Source: Physocladia obscura
Lineage: Eukaryota; Chytridiomycota; Chytridiomycetes; Chytridiales; Chytriomycetaceae
DNA length: 14,873 nt
Direction: 5' to 3'
Assembly (NCBI GenBank): GCA_027596945.1
Contig: JADGJH010000737.1
Location: 1 to 14,873 of the forward strand
This document shows, piece by piece, positions 1 to 9,371 of the stretch. The notes beneath the pieces are model-generated. The model saw only the letters and a list, made by a program, of their open reading frames with translations, did no database searches and was not told the origin of the DNA. The first letter of the stretch is position 1; every line of letters begins with the position of its first letter. The position numbers and the translations under genes were made by a program.

Positions 1-37
1 CCGTTGGCTCCCGCTGATGCAGCTAACATTCGCCCAG

Positions 38-816
38 ACCTTGTCATCCAGGGCATCCTCATGCCCGACACGTGCGTTGTGCTCATGAAGAAGGAGATTG
101 GCGACATTCCCTTCATGGGCGACTTTGGCCGCTTGAGCCAGGACGCCGTGTTTATCGACAGGCAGAAGCACAAGGACGCCATCGGTGCCCTCAACCAGGC
201 CGGCCAGATCATCAAGGAACGAAACGCGTCTGTTTTTCTCTATCCCGAAGGAACGCGCACGTACCAGACAACAAACGATCTGCTGCCGTTCAAAAAGGTA
301 TCCATCCTTACCCCGTTAATCTACTCTTACCGCGTATACATTTGTTCACTGGCAGGGCGTTTTTCATCTTGCTGTCGGCTCTCATTTGCCGATCCTTCCC
401 ATTGTCATTGAAAGCTATCACAGCATCTCAAACTTTAGAAATTTTGTCTTTCGGGGAGGAGACATCAAAGTTAAGATTCTTCCACCTATTTCTACTGAAG
501 GTCTCACTGCCGCTGACGTTACGGATTTATCTGGTAAATGCTATGAGTCCAGTAAAAAACAGCAGCAGAGCAAATAAATTCGAGCATTCACTAGCGAGTT
601 AATAAAATTGCGTGAATTTAATTTGAAAAAAATGCGAAGCGAGTAAATTAAAAATTAACATTTTCCACCAATATAGTATCAACAAGGGAAATCATGCTCG
701 AGACATTGAAAGAAATATCAAAACCTCCTCCAATTTACGCTAGACCTTTGAAAATCAAGAATGTCAATAACAGCAGCAGTAACAGCAGTACTACCGACAA
801 TTCAAAAAGTGATTGA
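38..816 (+). CDS. 1-acyl-sn-glycerol-3-phosphate acyltransferase (LPAAT/PlsC family), 3' part, spliced
   Basis: This enzyme transfers an acyl chain to lysophosphatidic acid to make phosphatidic acid, normally on ER or lipid-droplet membranes. Visible exons are 38-297, 356-533 and 677-816 (stop TGA 814-816), giving about 192 residues. Family blocks appear in order: an acceptor-binding block ending AVFIDR, FLYPEGTR (motif III) and LPILPIVIE (motif IV). The C-terminal tail LETLKEIS is typical of fungal SLC1-like enzymes. Motif I (NHxxxxD) is missing because it lies upstream. Bases 1-37 look like an intron end: CTAAC at 23-27 and cccag ending at 37, with the exon resuming on the last two bases of an Asp codon. 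That Asp may be the D of motif I. The inner introns (58 and 143 bases) join phase 0 and phase 1 exactly. Without the second splice the protein would end at 577 and lose its family tail. The far C-terminus is Asn/Ser-rich. The family is certain; the position of the first visible exon is inferred. Confidence 0.9.
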
Positions 817-866
817 ATTAAATATAATCATTCCCTTTTCTTTCATGAACCTCATGCTCAAAATGC

Positions 867-872
867 AATAAA
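867..872 (+). promoter_or_regulatory. AATAAA polyadenylation signal of the acyltransferase gene
   Basis: A perfect AATAAA lies about 50 bases past the acyltransferase stop codon, on the same strand and in AT-rich DNA. The spacing suits a 3' untranslated region. It supports the third exon as the true end of the gene. Confidence 0.55.
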
Positions 873-2475
873 GAACGAACTCTGAGCACTTTATTTGGTG
901 CAGCAGGGAAAATGCATTGACTCAATTTGTGCCACTTTATCAAATAGAAAACACCCATTTCTCATGAAGAAAATTTGCAGCAAACACATTTCATCAACTC
1001 AAAAAAATCACCAATAATGGCAAAAATATGTTGGATGATGTTAAGCATCAAAGCAAGAAAATCCGAAAACAATCAAAAATTTGTGCCAAACTAGAAGAAT
1101 TTAAGATATTACTGCATTTGCTTCTATTCAGTGGCTAATTCAAGGCAGTGTGCCGAAACTTCAATTTGATAAAAGCGCCTTCTTTTTGAAACATCTCTGT
1201 TGAAGTAAAGGGGTGTTAAAGAATGAATTCACCAACTCAAATTGGTCAGAAAAAAAGAAAAGAAAAAGAAGCAGTCTGTCCCCTTAATTGAAAGCTCTAT
1301 ATTAATCCAACGAGAACGTTTTGAGTGGGGAGGAAAATGACAAGATTTATGTTAAAGACTGTTTTCAATTTTTTCGATGGAGGATTTTGAGAAATGTAAA
1401 TCAATAATATAGAAGAGGAATTCTACAAAAATCCTTGCCACATGCAATCATAAATGGAGATTGCAGCAATCCCCAGGAGATCATTGCTGTTGATGAACTA
1501 GAGAAGAGAATTCTTGGAAGATGCTAACACTTACCCAATAGCAACGGCTCACATACTCCTTGCACCTCAATATTTTGTTATTATCAAAAGACAATGCATC
1601 AAGAAAGGCAAATTTAGAAAACTCCAATTAATCAAGCTTGTTTTATGCGTGAATCACATTGTGTTGGCATCTTTAATGTGTCTGGTTTGCTTCTCCAAGT
1701 AATAGAATGTTGAAATTTACCGATCTTTACCTACAAGGTATTGAGTATTGCAGATACAGAAAAGTATTCTTCACCTAGTCCACAGCAAATTACGTCCATA
1801 TTTATACATATTGTTTTGAATTTACTTTTCACTGTTTGCAATTTTTGCACTTCAAAATTTTTCAAAAGTAAATTGACCATGTAAATTGTGAATTGGCTGT
1901 AAATTATCAAATTTTACAACATATATCATCATTTCTTGACATATTTCCAACAAATTCTGGTAAAAATAATAATTCTTTATTTAAAACTGCAGTGGTTGGA
2001 ATTTATCCAACAAATTTTTTTGACCAGTTATAAATTTCCAGAACAATCACCTTTTTGATGGTACAATTTGGATTTCAAACATAGTTAATGACTTTTTTCA
2101 ATTTAAAACACAAAAATAACAGGTTGAAAAGCAAAGTTATTTGTGTTTTTCTCAGATTTCCATGAATAATTTTTTGCCAAATTTTGTTTTGGAAAAAGAC
2201 AATTCTAATGCAGAGCTTTAAAATTCTGCATATCATTTATCTTTTCAGCAATCAATTTTTATTTGCTGTAAGCTACCTTGTAAGGCCAAGTTTTTTTTCC
2301 ATTTATCATAATCACATTGATTAATCAAAGATTCAAATTTCTCAATGGAACAGGTAAGTCCTTATCTTTGTCTAAGTGTGTTTTCTGAGCCAACGCAGCT
2401 TTAGGTTGTTGTTTGTTAGAAGATGTATTTCAAGGCAAAAAGAATATCAAACACAAAAACTACGCAGGGAAACAT
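873..2475. other. AT-rich region without a supportable gene
   Basis: About 1.6 kb of A/T-rich sequence with frequent stops in every frame. The longest open frame, 1514-1702 (+), shows no recognisable motif. A short stretch around 1402-1531 (+) reads rather protein-like (it contains PQEIIAVDELEKRILGRC) but is closed by a stop and matches nothing I recognise. An 11-base inverted repeat lies at 1819-1829/1864-1874. I see no tRNA, rRNA or intact mobile element. Confidence 0.5.
1819..1874. repeat. 11-base perfect inverted repeat with a 34-base spacer
   Basis: The arm AATTTACTTTT at 1819-1829 is matched by its reverse complement AAAAGTAAATT at 1864-1874. The bases just outside and just inside the arms do not pair, so the palindrome is exactly 11 bases long. 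It could be a chance hairpin in AT-rich DNA or the remains of a small inverted-repeat element. No flanking target duplication is obvious. Confidence 0.4.
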
Positions 2476-2800
2476 TTAAATAGTGTTTATTTCTCTTTGT
2501 TTAAGAAATGTTATGGCCAAATGAGCCCATTTTCTTTCCACAATTTTTTTCTGTCTTTTTTCTGATGCACCTTTTAACTCTTTTCTCCTCTTCTGCTCCG
2601 CTTCCATTGTGCTTTGTTGAATGTCCAGTAATTCATCTCCAAAATATACCTTTCCCTCATCAAACAGCAACTTGACGGACTGCGCCAGACTGAGAATGTG
2701 CTGTGGGTATCAGGATTGTAATTTGATCGAGAATTTGCCTTCAAGAGTCATGATCAATGCTGGATTTTGGGTATGGCTTCACACGATGGCTAATTTGGCA
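2476..2800 (-). pseudogene. Decayed reading frame of unknown family
   Basis: On the minus strand one frame reads as continuous protein for about 105 codons, interrupted by TGA codons near 2725 and 2785. Its body contains YPQHILSLAQSVKLLFDEGK, followed by a charged, probably helical tail rich in Lys/Arg/Glu that ends at 2476. Hydrophobic spacing and helix-like composition suggest real ancestral coding sequence rather than a chance frame. I do not recognise the family. It sits 96 bases or more upstream of the glycosyltransferase start, in the opposite orientation. It could be a fragment of a transposon protein or of a lost host gene. Confidence 0.35.
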
Positions 2801-2895
2801 TCTAACAGCTTTCATTGCAGTAATATTTTTGTTTGAATTTTAAAGGCTGCCAAGGCTTTATTTTTGGCCAATTTAATTTTGAAAAGGAGTTGAGA

Positions 2896-4584
2896 ATGAG
2901 GATGCCAAGTTTGCTGCGAATATTTATCATCGGCGTTGTCTTGTTTATGGTGCTCATATTTACTCTTCTCTCGAGACTTGAAGCAAACACTCGAATTGGA
3001 ACTCAACCGTCGTTAAGACTAGGACAACAACGTTTGCCCAATTCCAATAACAACCGCAAAAAACCGATCGTAAAGCCAAAGCCAAACGTAAACACAAACG
3101 CAAACACATATGCAATACCCGACTTTGCAAAAATGCATATTCCCTTAAACCAAGAAAACCATCAAAAAAGCCGACCACGCGAATTTCCCTACGCTTCCAT
3201 CGATACAATTTTCCGTCCAAAAAACATGTCGGCCGGATTCTCAATCCAAAAAATCGTTGATCTGTGCCATTACGGCGGAGAAATGCATATTTCCCGGTTC
3301 CAAGCATTCCAAACCACCAATTTTTCTGCAAGTGCCGAAAACTATATCAACCACTGTTTCCCGCTTGAGTTCTCCACAAGCAGTAGCGCACGGTCCATGG
3401 GCCATTGCAGCGACTTCGCAAACTACATTTATCACGGCGGCGCAAGATTATCACTGGATTTCGGCGTTGATCCTGAGATTTACAAGCGAAAGGCGCGTAA
3501 TTGCCCGAACAGTATATATATACATGGCGAATATCCAAACTGGCAGTTGTTTGGGCTGAATGTGAAAAACTATTGGCTGCCGAATCTTGAGCAAATTAAG
3601 AATGAGCAAATGCAGTATTTTGGTAGTTTTAATGCTGTTTTGTGCAAGGTGAAAGCAATGTGCTCTGCAATGGAAGCCTTTGTTGCCATGCAAAAAGTCA
3701 ATAATTCGCTTGGTATTGAAAGTTTTCCGACATTTAAATATATGAGCCATAGCAGTCCAGATCCGTTAGAAGATGGACCGACGTTGCTGGGCGAAGGATA
3801 CAATAATATAACTCAGGTTCATTAAAAAAATTAAAAAAAGAACGATCAATATATGTCGAAAAGCTACAACATTGTATTATTTCAAATTAACCAGGATTTC
3901 AACATGTTTTATCATTCATATGGCCATTCAGGACGAAAATCATCTTTGAAAGTTTTTGAATGCTGGAATAAGCATCCTGAATGGCCAAACTTGACTATAG
4001 TTGGTAAGTTTTAGATGCATAAATCTAATTCTCCACTTAAAATTACACAAATAAATAAAGGAAACAATGACGCTTTAAGTTTTGTGCAGAATCTACACAA
4101 CCAAGCTCCTCTTCCCCAAAACTACACGTTCCCAAAAAACATTAATGTAAAATCGCATCTTGAGTTTCCGGAGCTGCGCAAGCTTCAATTATCCCATGGT
4201 GTCCATCTTTGCCCATCAACACAAGAAGGATATGGTCATTACATCAATGAAGCTCGTGCCGCTGCCGCTCTCGTTTTGACAACCAATCATCCGCCAATGA
4301 ACGAGTTTGTTGAAGAAGGCATTAGTGGAGTACTTGTAGATCACAGAGAGCCCAGTTATGAGCCTTATCAAGGAATGCGACACTATTTCAAGAGTGTCGC
4401 CCGGGTTGACGCTGATCACATATGCGCAGCAGTTGAAAAAGTTTTGGCACTTGAGGTTGAACAGCGGAAAGCGATTGGAAAGGTTGCACGCATGAATTAT
4501 TTGATTGATACAGAGCTAATGATAGAAAATATCAAAATTCTGAGAGACAGTGTGGACTTGAAAAAAAATTTAAAAAAATTTTAA
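2896..4584 (+). CDS. Golgi-type membrane glycosyltransferase, GT-B fold (glycosyl transferases group 1)
   Basis: Exons 2896-3816, 3895-4003 and 4061-4584 give about 517 residues. Introns are 78 bases (phase 0, donor GTTCAT) and 57 bases (phase 1, donor GTAAGT, CTAAT branch). The ATG at 2896 is the first in frame and sits just before a signal anchor (about residues 6-26, LLRIFIIGVV...). A basic, Asn/Pro/Lys-rich stem runs to about residue 90, the layout of a type II Golgi enzyme. A Cys-rich N-terminal half follows, with MSHSSPDP near 290. The C-terminal donor-binding half holds HSYGHSGRKSS (about 314-324), LTIVG at the second splice, and EGYGHYINEARAA (about 399-411) followed by VLTTNHPPMNE. 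The Glu of that segment is in the place used by retaining GT-B enzymes to hold the nucleotide sugar. The donor and acceptor sugars cannot be told from sequence. Splicing is well supported because the GT motif is rebuilt across both joins. Confidence 0.85.
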
Positions 4585-5704
4585 ATACGGCATTTTGCTT
4601 TTGTTTTCTTTGGACACAAAATATTTATTAATAATTTATTTGTAAATTCCAGAGACAAAAGGATTTAAACAAACAAACAGCGAGCTAAATCTTGGGCCAG
4701 ATTGAGTTGATCAAAGTTATGAATCCAGTGGAAAACAACAAAAAATCCAAATTTTGTGGGCTTGACATTTCTATTTTGAAGAAAATTTTTGTTGCCTGTT
4801 GAGGCAAATGTTGAAGCAAATGTTGGTGGTTAGAAAACAGAAGATCATGTCTTGGTAGAGTTTGAGAAACATTACAGTGTTTCTTCTGGGTTAGGAACAC
4901 ATGGTTGACCTTGCAAGCTTGCAAAAAAGATAACTGTTTTGGGACTGCTGTTGCATTTTTACATAGGTAAACGCATTCAATGCATCTTAAAATCTACATG
5001 TCAACTTTTGCTATTTCAACATTAGAAGGCATGAAAACTAAGATTTTTGGTCAAAAATTGTTATTTTCATTTTAGAAAATCTCAATAAAAAAGAAGATCC
5101 AATTACTTCTAAAATCTTGTGTATCTTTGTTCAGCTTGAATACTAGAATACCCAACAATGCATCATACATGTCTACTTGCCTGATTTGAATCAAACAGGG
5201 ACAATGGATTTTAAAACTCTTTGGGAAGTTTTCTGCATCCTCATCAACTATTCAAGATACACTGAACCATACTAAAAGTGCTATGGATGCAGCATTAAAA
5301 AATCTGGCCAAAGCTCAAACTCAGTGGCTGCCTCTGAAAAATTAACAGAAATGGACAGTCCAGGTTAATAACAAGCAGCCACTTGAATGGGTACAATGAA
5401 GCTTTATCAATGGAAAGATTCTGCATGAGGAATCAATCAATGCAGGTATTCAAAATGCATATCATTGTGTATGGTTGCATTCTGTGTTTGTCACAGGAGT
5501 CTTGTGCTTTGGTGTAGGTGGAACAATACTATAGGTAAGAAACAACTGTCCTGGATTGTCAAATGACAGATATGCCTAGTTATTGGTATATGATTGCTTG
5601 CCAAAACATTTTAAAGTAACAGCAGTTATGGCTTTCATGTCTGCCTACTCAATCCCCACTTTAGTCTTTAAAACTATGGAATTCTTGCTGGTTCTATATT
5701 TCAA
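4585..5704. other. Gene-poor AT-rich region with a possible decayed reading frame
   Basis: The first part should be the 3' untranslated region of the glycosyltransferase. There is a small tandem duplication at about 4797-4820, where a 12-base unit (GTTGAGGCAAAT, then GTTGAAGCAAAT) is repeated. From 5211 to 5705 (+) one frame reads protein-like over about 165 codons, for example INGKILHEESINAGIQNAYH, but it has four internal stops and matches no family I know. No RNA gene or intact element is visible. Confidence 0.35.
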
Positions 5705-5740
5705 ATGACTAACAACCAAGAAAAAAAACAACCAGAAACA

Positions 5741-5991
5741 ACAATCGCTTTTTTGAATAAAATAGAACAACTTCTGCTCTGACAATTCACAGATCCTACA
5801 ACAGTACAATGAAGCAATCAGCCTGAAACATATGCTCAACTCCAAGAAGCCAAAAACACGTGTATCTATTGGAATGTGGTTTAGGGATGTTCATCAAGGA
5901 CCTTACTTTTTTGGATGAGGGTGATGGAAGGTGCAATGTGTTGAAGGATTTCAAATTATCTTTTTTTGAAAAATTATTATTTTATTAAACA
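5741..5991 (+). pseudogene. Decayed fragment resembling a RasGEF (CDC25-type) catalytic domain
   Basis: From 5881 the plus strand reads LGMFIKDLTFLDEGDGRCNV, ending at a TAA at 5989-5991. This closely resembles the hallmark helix of RasGEF domains, where a Cys-Val/Ile-Pro segment leads into LGxYLxDLTFIxEGNP. A Cys lies just before the Leu-Gly, but the expected Pro is missing. Going upstream the same frame is broken by stops (near 5818 and 5758), so this is not an intact exon. RasGEFs switch Ras-type GTPases on; a fragment this short cannot do so. No other part of the domain, such as the INFxK segment, is clear. It could be an orphan exon of a dead host gene or a chance resemblance. Confidence 0.3.
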
Positions 5992-6389
5992 TTTCTTTCT
6001 ACAGTTTTTCAAACCAGTAGTTAACACAAGAACAAGGGGCAAAAAGAATCCAATTATTTTTTTCTTCAGTTTTTCTATTAGTTTGAGGGTGGTAACTTGT
6101 AGAAGCAATTTATTTGATCTTGAGAGAGTGACAACATTGATTCAAAAATGTTGACATGAATTTAGTGGCACAAGCAAGGTTTTGATTTATTAAAACCAGT
6201 TCAACAAGGCAAGGAGACTTGTCAAGAATAAAATTTCTTTTATCTTTTTCTCTTTAACAACCCAAGTCTGGTGTGGTTGTTCCCCCAATGGTTCTTGCTG
6301 CTTACCTCCTGTGCCCAATCTGCAAGGACACAGAGCTGTATAGGAGCACTGCCAAGACCAGCCACTAGCTGGCCTCACTCAGTTGCTGC
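5992..6389. other. Region between the RasGEF-like relic and the DIRS relic, no gene seen
   Basis: AT-rich up to about 6240, then the composition shifts to a more C-rich sequence that continues into the retroelement. The change probably marks the approximate 5' border of the element insert. I could not identify the reverse transcriptase core (the YxDD region) here. No terminal repeat is apparent. Confidence 0.4.
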
Positions 6390-6401
6390 CCCTCTGCTGA
6401 C

Positions 6402-7308
6402 AACCTCAGCGCTTGGACCAATGCCCTCAACAACATCTCAGGGATGATTGGCCTCCTCAGTTACACTTGCAAAGTTCTCCCTGCTGGATGTCCCTTCCTC
6501 CAACGCTTTATCAAAACAGCTTACTCGGTAAAGTGGATCTGCCACTGAGTCATGCTCACCAGACCTGTCCAAGAGGACTTAGCCTGGTGGGCTCACTTCC
6601 TGCTGCAATGGAATGGCATCAGTCTAATCTCCTGGTCCCCTTGGACCAACAACTCGGATTTCAACCTCTGGACTGACGCCTCCAGCTCTCTGGGCTACAG
6701 TGTCTATTTTCAAGGCAATTGGATCAGCCAGTCTTGGAACTCTACTTGGCATTCCATCAAAAAACCCAAGTTGTTTGATATTCAATGGGCTGAGCTCTTT
6801 GCCATGGTGATGGCTGCAGCAACCTTCAGTCCCTGCTGGAGGTCTCTAAGGATCCGGATTTTTTGCAACAATGATGCCACCCATCACTGGATTAACTGCG
6901 CCCCATGTCACACCTCTCTGTCCCATCAACACCTACGCCTCCTCTCTCTCCTTTCTGTGACCCATTCCTTCCTCACCTGCTCTGAATGGATCTCAACCCA
7001 TGCTAACTCTGTTGCCGATGCCATCTCCCATTTCAATATGCAGCAATTCAGGCAACTTGCACCCGAGGCCTCCCTCAGCCTGACCCTGCCTGGTACGCTT
7101 CCCACCGGCACCTTCTGCAAGATGTGGCATATTACCTCTTCCATGGAATTGCAGCTTCAACCTGTTGCAACTACAGTTCTGCCCAATAGCAATTCTTGGA
7201 CTTCTGCCACACTCACCAACTACTTTGCTCTGATGGCAGCCCCCTCCCGGCAATCAAGATCACCCTCTGCAGTTGGTCTGGCATTCTTGCATAACAGGTT
7301 AACTTTAA
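6402..7308 (+). pseudogene. RT C-terminus plus RNase H of the DIRS-like element, broken
   Basis: The frame starts NLSAWTNALNNISGMIGLLS, followed by CKVLPAGCPFLQRFIKTAYS. This is the DIRS RT-to-RNase H connection (family pattern GLLSxACKVxPxGRxFLRRLI). A TGA at 6546-6548 then interrupts it where relatives usually have Arg. The frame resumes with DLAWWAHFLLQWNG and an RNase H domain: WTDASSSLGYS (first Asp), IQWAELFAM (Glu), FCNNDATHHWIN (Asn where the catalytic Asp of a CDN-type motif is expected) and NSVADAISHF, then QLAPEA. The long open frame that continues to 8054 is misleading: beyond about 7308 it is an out-of-frame read of the recombinase. Confidence 0.85.
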
Positions 7309-8071
7309 AACCATCAAACAATACCTTTCTGCAGTATCCTCCCTCCACCTCAACAAAGGATACCCCAGTGTCTTTGCCTCTGGACCCCCACTTCTCCACC
7401 CTGTTCTCTGGGGTATCTCACGTGCCCATTGCCACCTCAACACAAAACCACACCTCCCTATCTCCTACAATATTCTCTCTCAGCTTATCCCCCTCCTCGA
7501 CTCCAGTGACCCAGACTCAGCAGTCATTGCTGCCACCTGGACCACAACCTTCTTTGCCCTCCTTTGTTCTGGAGAATTCACCTTCAACAGCTACACACCC
7601 TTCAATCCCACCTGGCAGATTTCCCATGGAGCCATCCACTTCTTCCCAGCTACCAGTGAGTTGCACCTTATCGAGCTTACCATACCAAGCTCCAAGACTG
7701 ATCCCTTCTGCAAAGGGGTCACCCTCACTATTGGACTTGCCGCTGACCCAGCCTGTTGCGCCATGTGTCTCCTCTTCAAGCTCTTCACCAGCTTCCCCAT
7801 GGCACCAAATACCTCCCTCTTTTCACTCCCTTCTGGTCGTCCCTTCTTGCATGACTTCCTCATCAACTCAATCCATTTGCTTCTCCCTGCCATTGGAGAA
7901 AACCCCAACCACTATGTGGGATACAGCTATCACATTGGGGGTGCAACTGCAGCAGCAAATCTGGGATACACCGAATACAAGATTCAAGCACTGGGACGAT
8001 GGGCGTCTGAGCATACCTGGCTTACCTCCAACTGGATATCAAACAATGCACTAGCCTGGCAGCCAGGCTGA
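7295..8071 (+). pseudogene. Tyrosine recombinase of the DIRS-like element, catalytically dead
   Basis: After the frameshift the second frame reads KTIKQYLSAVSSLHLNKGYP, the SAM-like N-terminal domain of DIRS recombinases. The catalytic domain follows, with SSKTDPFCKGVTLTIGL (the beta-hairpin Lys) and IQALGRWAS. The family's HSFRRGAAT box is here GYSYHIGGAT, so the catalytic His and Arg are replaced. The first catalytic Arg, expected before the GE of LLCSGEF, is absent, and the nucleophile region reads WLTSNW without a Tyr. An enzyme lacking these residues could not cut DNA. Transitions such as CAT to TAT and CGC to CAC would explain the His and Arg losses. Confidence 0.85.
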
Positions 8072-8182
8072 GCTCCCTCTCGGACCCTGGTTGGACACAC
8101 CTTGCAAGCTCAGTTGGGTGTCTTGGCAACATCCCCATCTGCCTGTGTTTTGCCCAACACTATTCCTTGAACAATTTGGCCC

Positions 8183-8714
8183 AGCCTGTTGATCAGAGAT
8201 CATGTGCTTGGGAATTCCACAGTGCTTGAAGATTTCAGCTTCAAAGATGTTGGCAATGTCACAAGCAATGGCAGTTCCTTTGAGAACAAAATGTTTGGTC
8301 CCAGAATCAATAACAAGCATCATGGTGTCATTTTCATCTGTAGGTGAGTCAGTCAACAAAAATTGTGCATCATTGGTAAGGTGGTACTTCATGAAGTTGG
8401 AGGAATGTATAAGGTAATTTTCTTGCAATTTTGTGTCATGTGCAGGAATCACATGTTTGAACAAAGGCTTGGACATGACAGCTAGGCTTAGCCCAGTGAA
8501 AATAACATATAATTCTTCCAGCTGTATGTCTCCAATTTTTGTGAATTGTGGGTCCAGCTTTTTGAATTATTGTGTAGTTGAGCACAAAGAGTTTTGCATG
8601 TGTCTTGCCAACATAGTACAATAGGTCATTTCTGAGCTTGTAACATGAAATTTGAGAGCATATGTAGTGCAGTAACAGGATTATTTTCAAAGGTTCCTGG
8701 TCTTTCAGGATCAA
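8183..8714 (-). pseudogene. Gypsy-type integrase fragment (zinc-binding region and start of the catalytic core)
   Basis: The minus strand reads LRNDLLYYVGKTHAKLFVLN, like the segment just before a gypsy integrase, then a degraded HHCC zinc region ending QTCDSC. A frame change near 8440 leads to LLTDSP, MMLVIDSGTKHFV, IANIFEAEIFKHCGIPKHM and ISDQ. These match the integrase core block with its first two catalytic Asp. The third acidic residue and the C-terminal domain are missing. In relatives the ISD is usually followed by Arg; here it is Gln, a CGA-to-CAA type change. It cannot be a working integrase. Confidence 0.8.
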
Positions 8715-8865
8715 TTAAGTACATGGAGAATTCTTGAAATTCAGAATCATTAGGTGTTGTTTCTTTGATTTCAGTCATTAGATCTTAAGTGGGAGTTAAT
8801 TCAGTAAGATTTAGCATTACTGTAGGAGGGGCATGAATTCCAGCAGTTGTGTACAGGTCTTAGTT

Positions 8866-9087
8866 TCAGTTGGTCAAACATGCGACAGAGTGATTGATGG
8901 TCAGTGAAGATGTAGACTTGATTTCCCAGAATATAAGATCTAAATGTCTTAGAGCTTCAACTAGAGCAAGTATTTCACCTTCATAAGGATTATATTTAGA
9001 TTCAGCTTGGTTGCATTGGCATGAATGGAATGCAATTGATTGGTCAATTCCATTTTCATCTTGTTGATCAATGTAACTTTGCAATAG
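8866..9087 (-). pseudogene. Gypsy-type RNase H fragment
   Basis: The minus-strand reading contains QSIAFHSCQCNQAESKYNPY, then EGEILALVEALRHLDLIFWE and TINHSVACL. It follows the gypsy RNase H pattern (IAFxSRxxxxAExNYxxxExExLAVVxALxxxRxYL, then TDHxSL). Arg is replaced by Cys in HSCQC and the Asp of TDH by Asn in TINH, so the domain is inactive. It lies upstream, in coding sense, of the integrase fragment, which fits one original pol gene. Confidence 0.75.
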
Positions 9088-9239
9088 CTAGCTTGGATTA
9101 AACAAACAAGAAGTTTAGGGACAGAAAGATGTTTCTTGGCTTATGGTCACTCAATCTTATGAAAAAATAAACAGTTATGTTTGATTAGGAACTCCCAATT
9201 TTTAAAGCTGATTTTTTTTATTTTCATTTATGTGTACGT

Positions 9240-9254
9240 AAAAAAAAAAAAAAA
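9240..9254. repeat. Poly-A run of about 15 bases
   Basis: A homopolymer A tract lies between the gypsy relic and the end of the calmodulin-like gene. On the minus strand an AATAAA-containing stretch lies near 9210-9225, downstream of the calmodulin-like stop, and could serve its 3' end. The tract may also be the scar of a retroposed transcript, but no target duplication is visible. Confidence 0.4.
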
Positions 9255-9371
9255 GAAGATCGACTAAAAAATCACTCCGTTAAACCACAATTATAGGAGA
9301 AACCAACAAAACGAAAAAATCAAACACACGGAAAAAAACAACAAAAAAGCTGATATTTGTTGCTGTTGTGG

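Larger units (their letters stand above)
6390..8071 (+). mobile_element. DIRS-order retroelement relic (RT tail, RNase H, tyrosine recombinase)
   Basis: This 1.7 kb block is distinctly C-rich compared with its flanks. It encodes, in order, the end of a reverse transcriptase, an RNase H domain and a tyrosine recombinase. That order, with a recombinase in place of a DDE integrase, defines the DIRS/Ngaro/PAT group. The element is truncated at the 5' end (no gag, no RT catalytic core). It is further broken by a TGA at 6546-6548, a frameshift near 7300 and loss of catalytic residues. I see no intact split or inverted termini. It abuts a gypsy-type relic on the opposite strand. Confidence 0.85.
8183..9090 (-). 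mobile_element. Ty3/gypsy-type retrotransposon pol fragment, decayed
   Basis: On the minus strand, reading from about 9090 down to 8183, there is an RNase H piece, a degraded linker and an integrase piece. This is the pol order of Ty3/gypsy elements. Frames switch at least twice and stops are present. No long terminal repeats, gag, protease or RT core are visible, so only a middle slice of pol survives. Similarity stops abruptly at about 8183, just after the ISD motif. The 8072-8182 stretch between it and the DIRS relic is unassigned. Confidence 0.8.

Noticed and set aside
2621..2836. Plus-strand open frame just ahead of the glycosyltransferase, as a possible extra exon
   Set aside because: It lies antisense to the protein-like minus-strand relic, has no signal or family motif, and the glycosyltransferase already has a good start and signal anchor.
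2960..3331. Minus-strand open frame of 123 codons
   Set aside because: It is antisense to the first exon of the glycosyltransferase, whose reading is supported by family motifs; no motif is visible in it.
5705..5884. Plus-strand frame with two TGA codons considered as a gag-like retroelement relic
   Set aside because: It ends in general Gln/Asn-rich sequence without a zinc knuckle or known gag motif; the neighbouring frame gives the more specific RasGEF-like match.
7591..7908. Minus-strand open frame of 105 codons in the DIRS region
   Set aside because: It is antisense to the recombinase pseudogene, which has clear family blocks.
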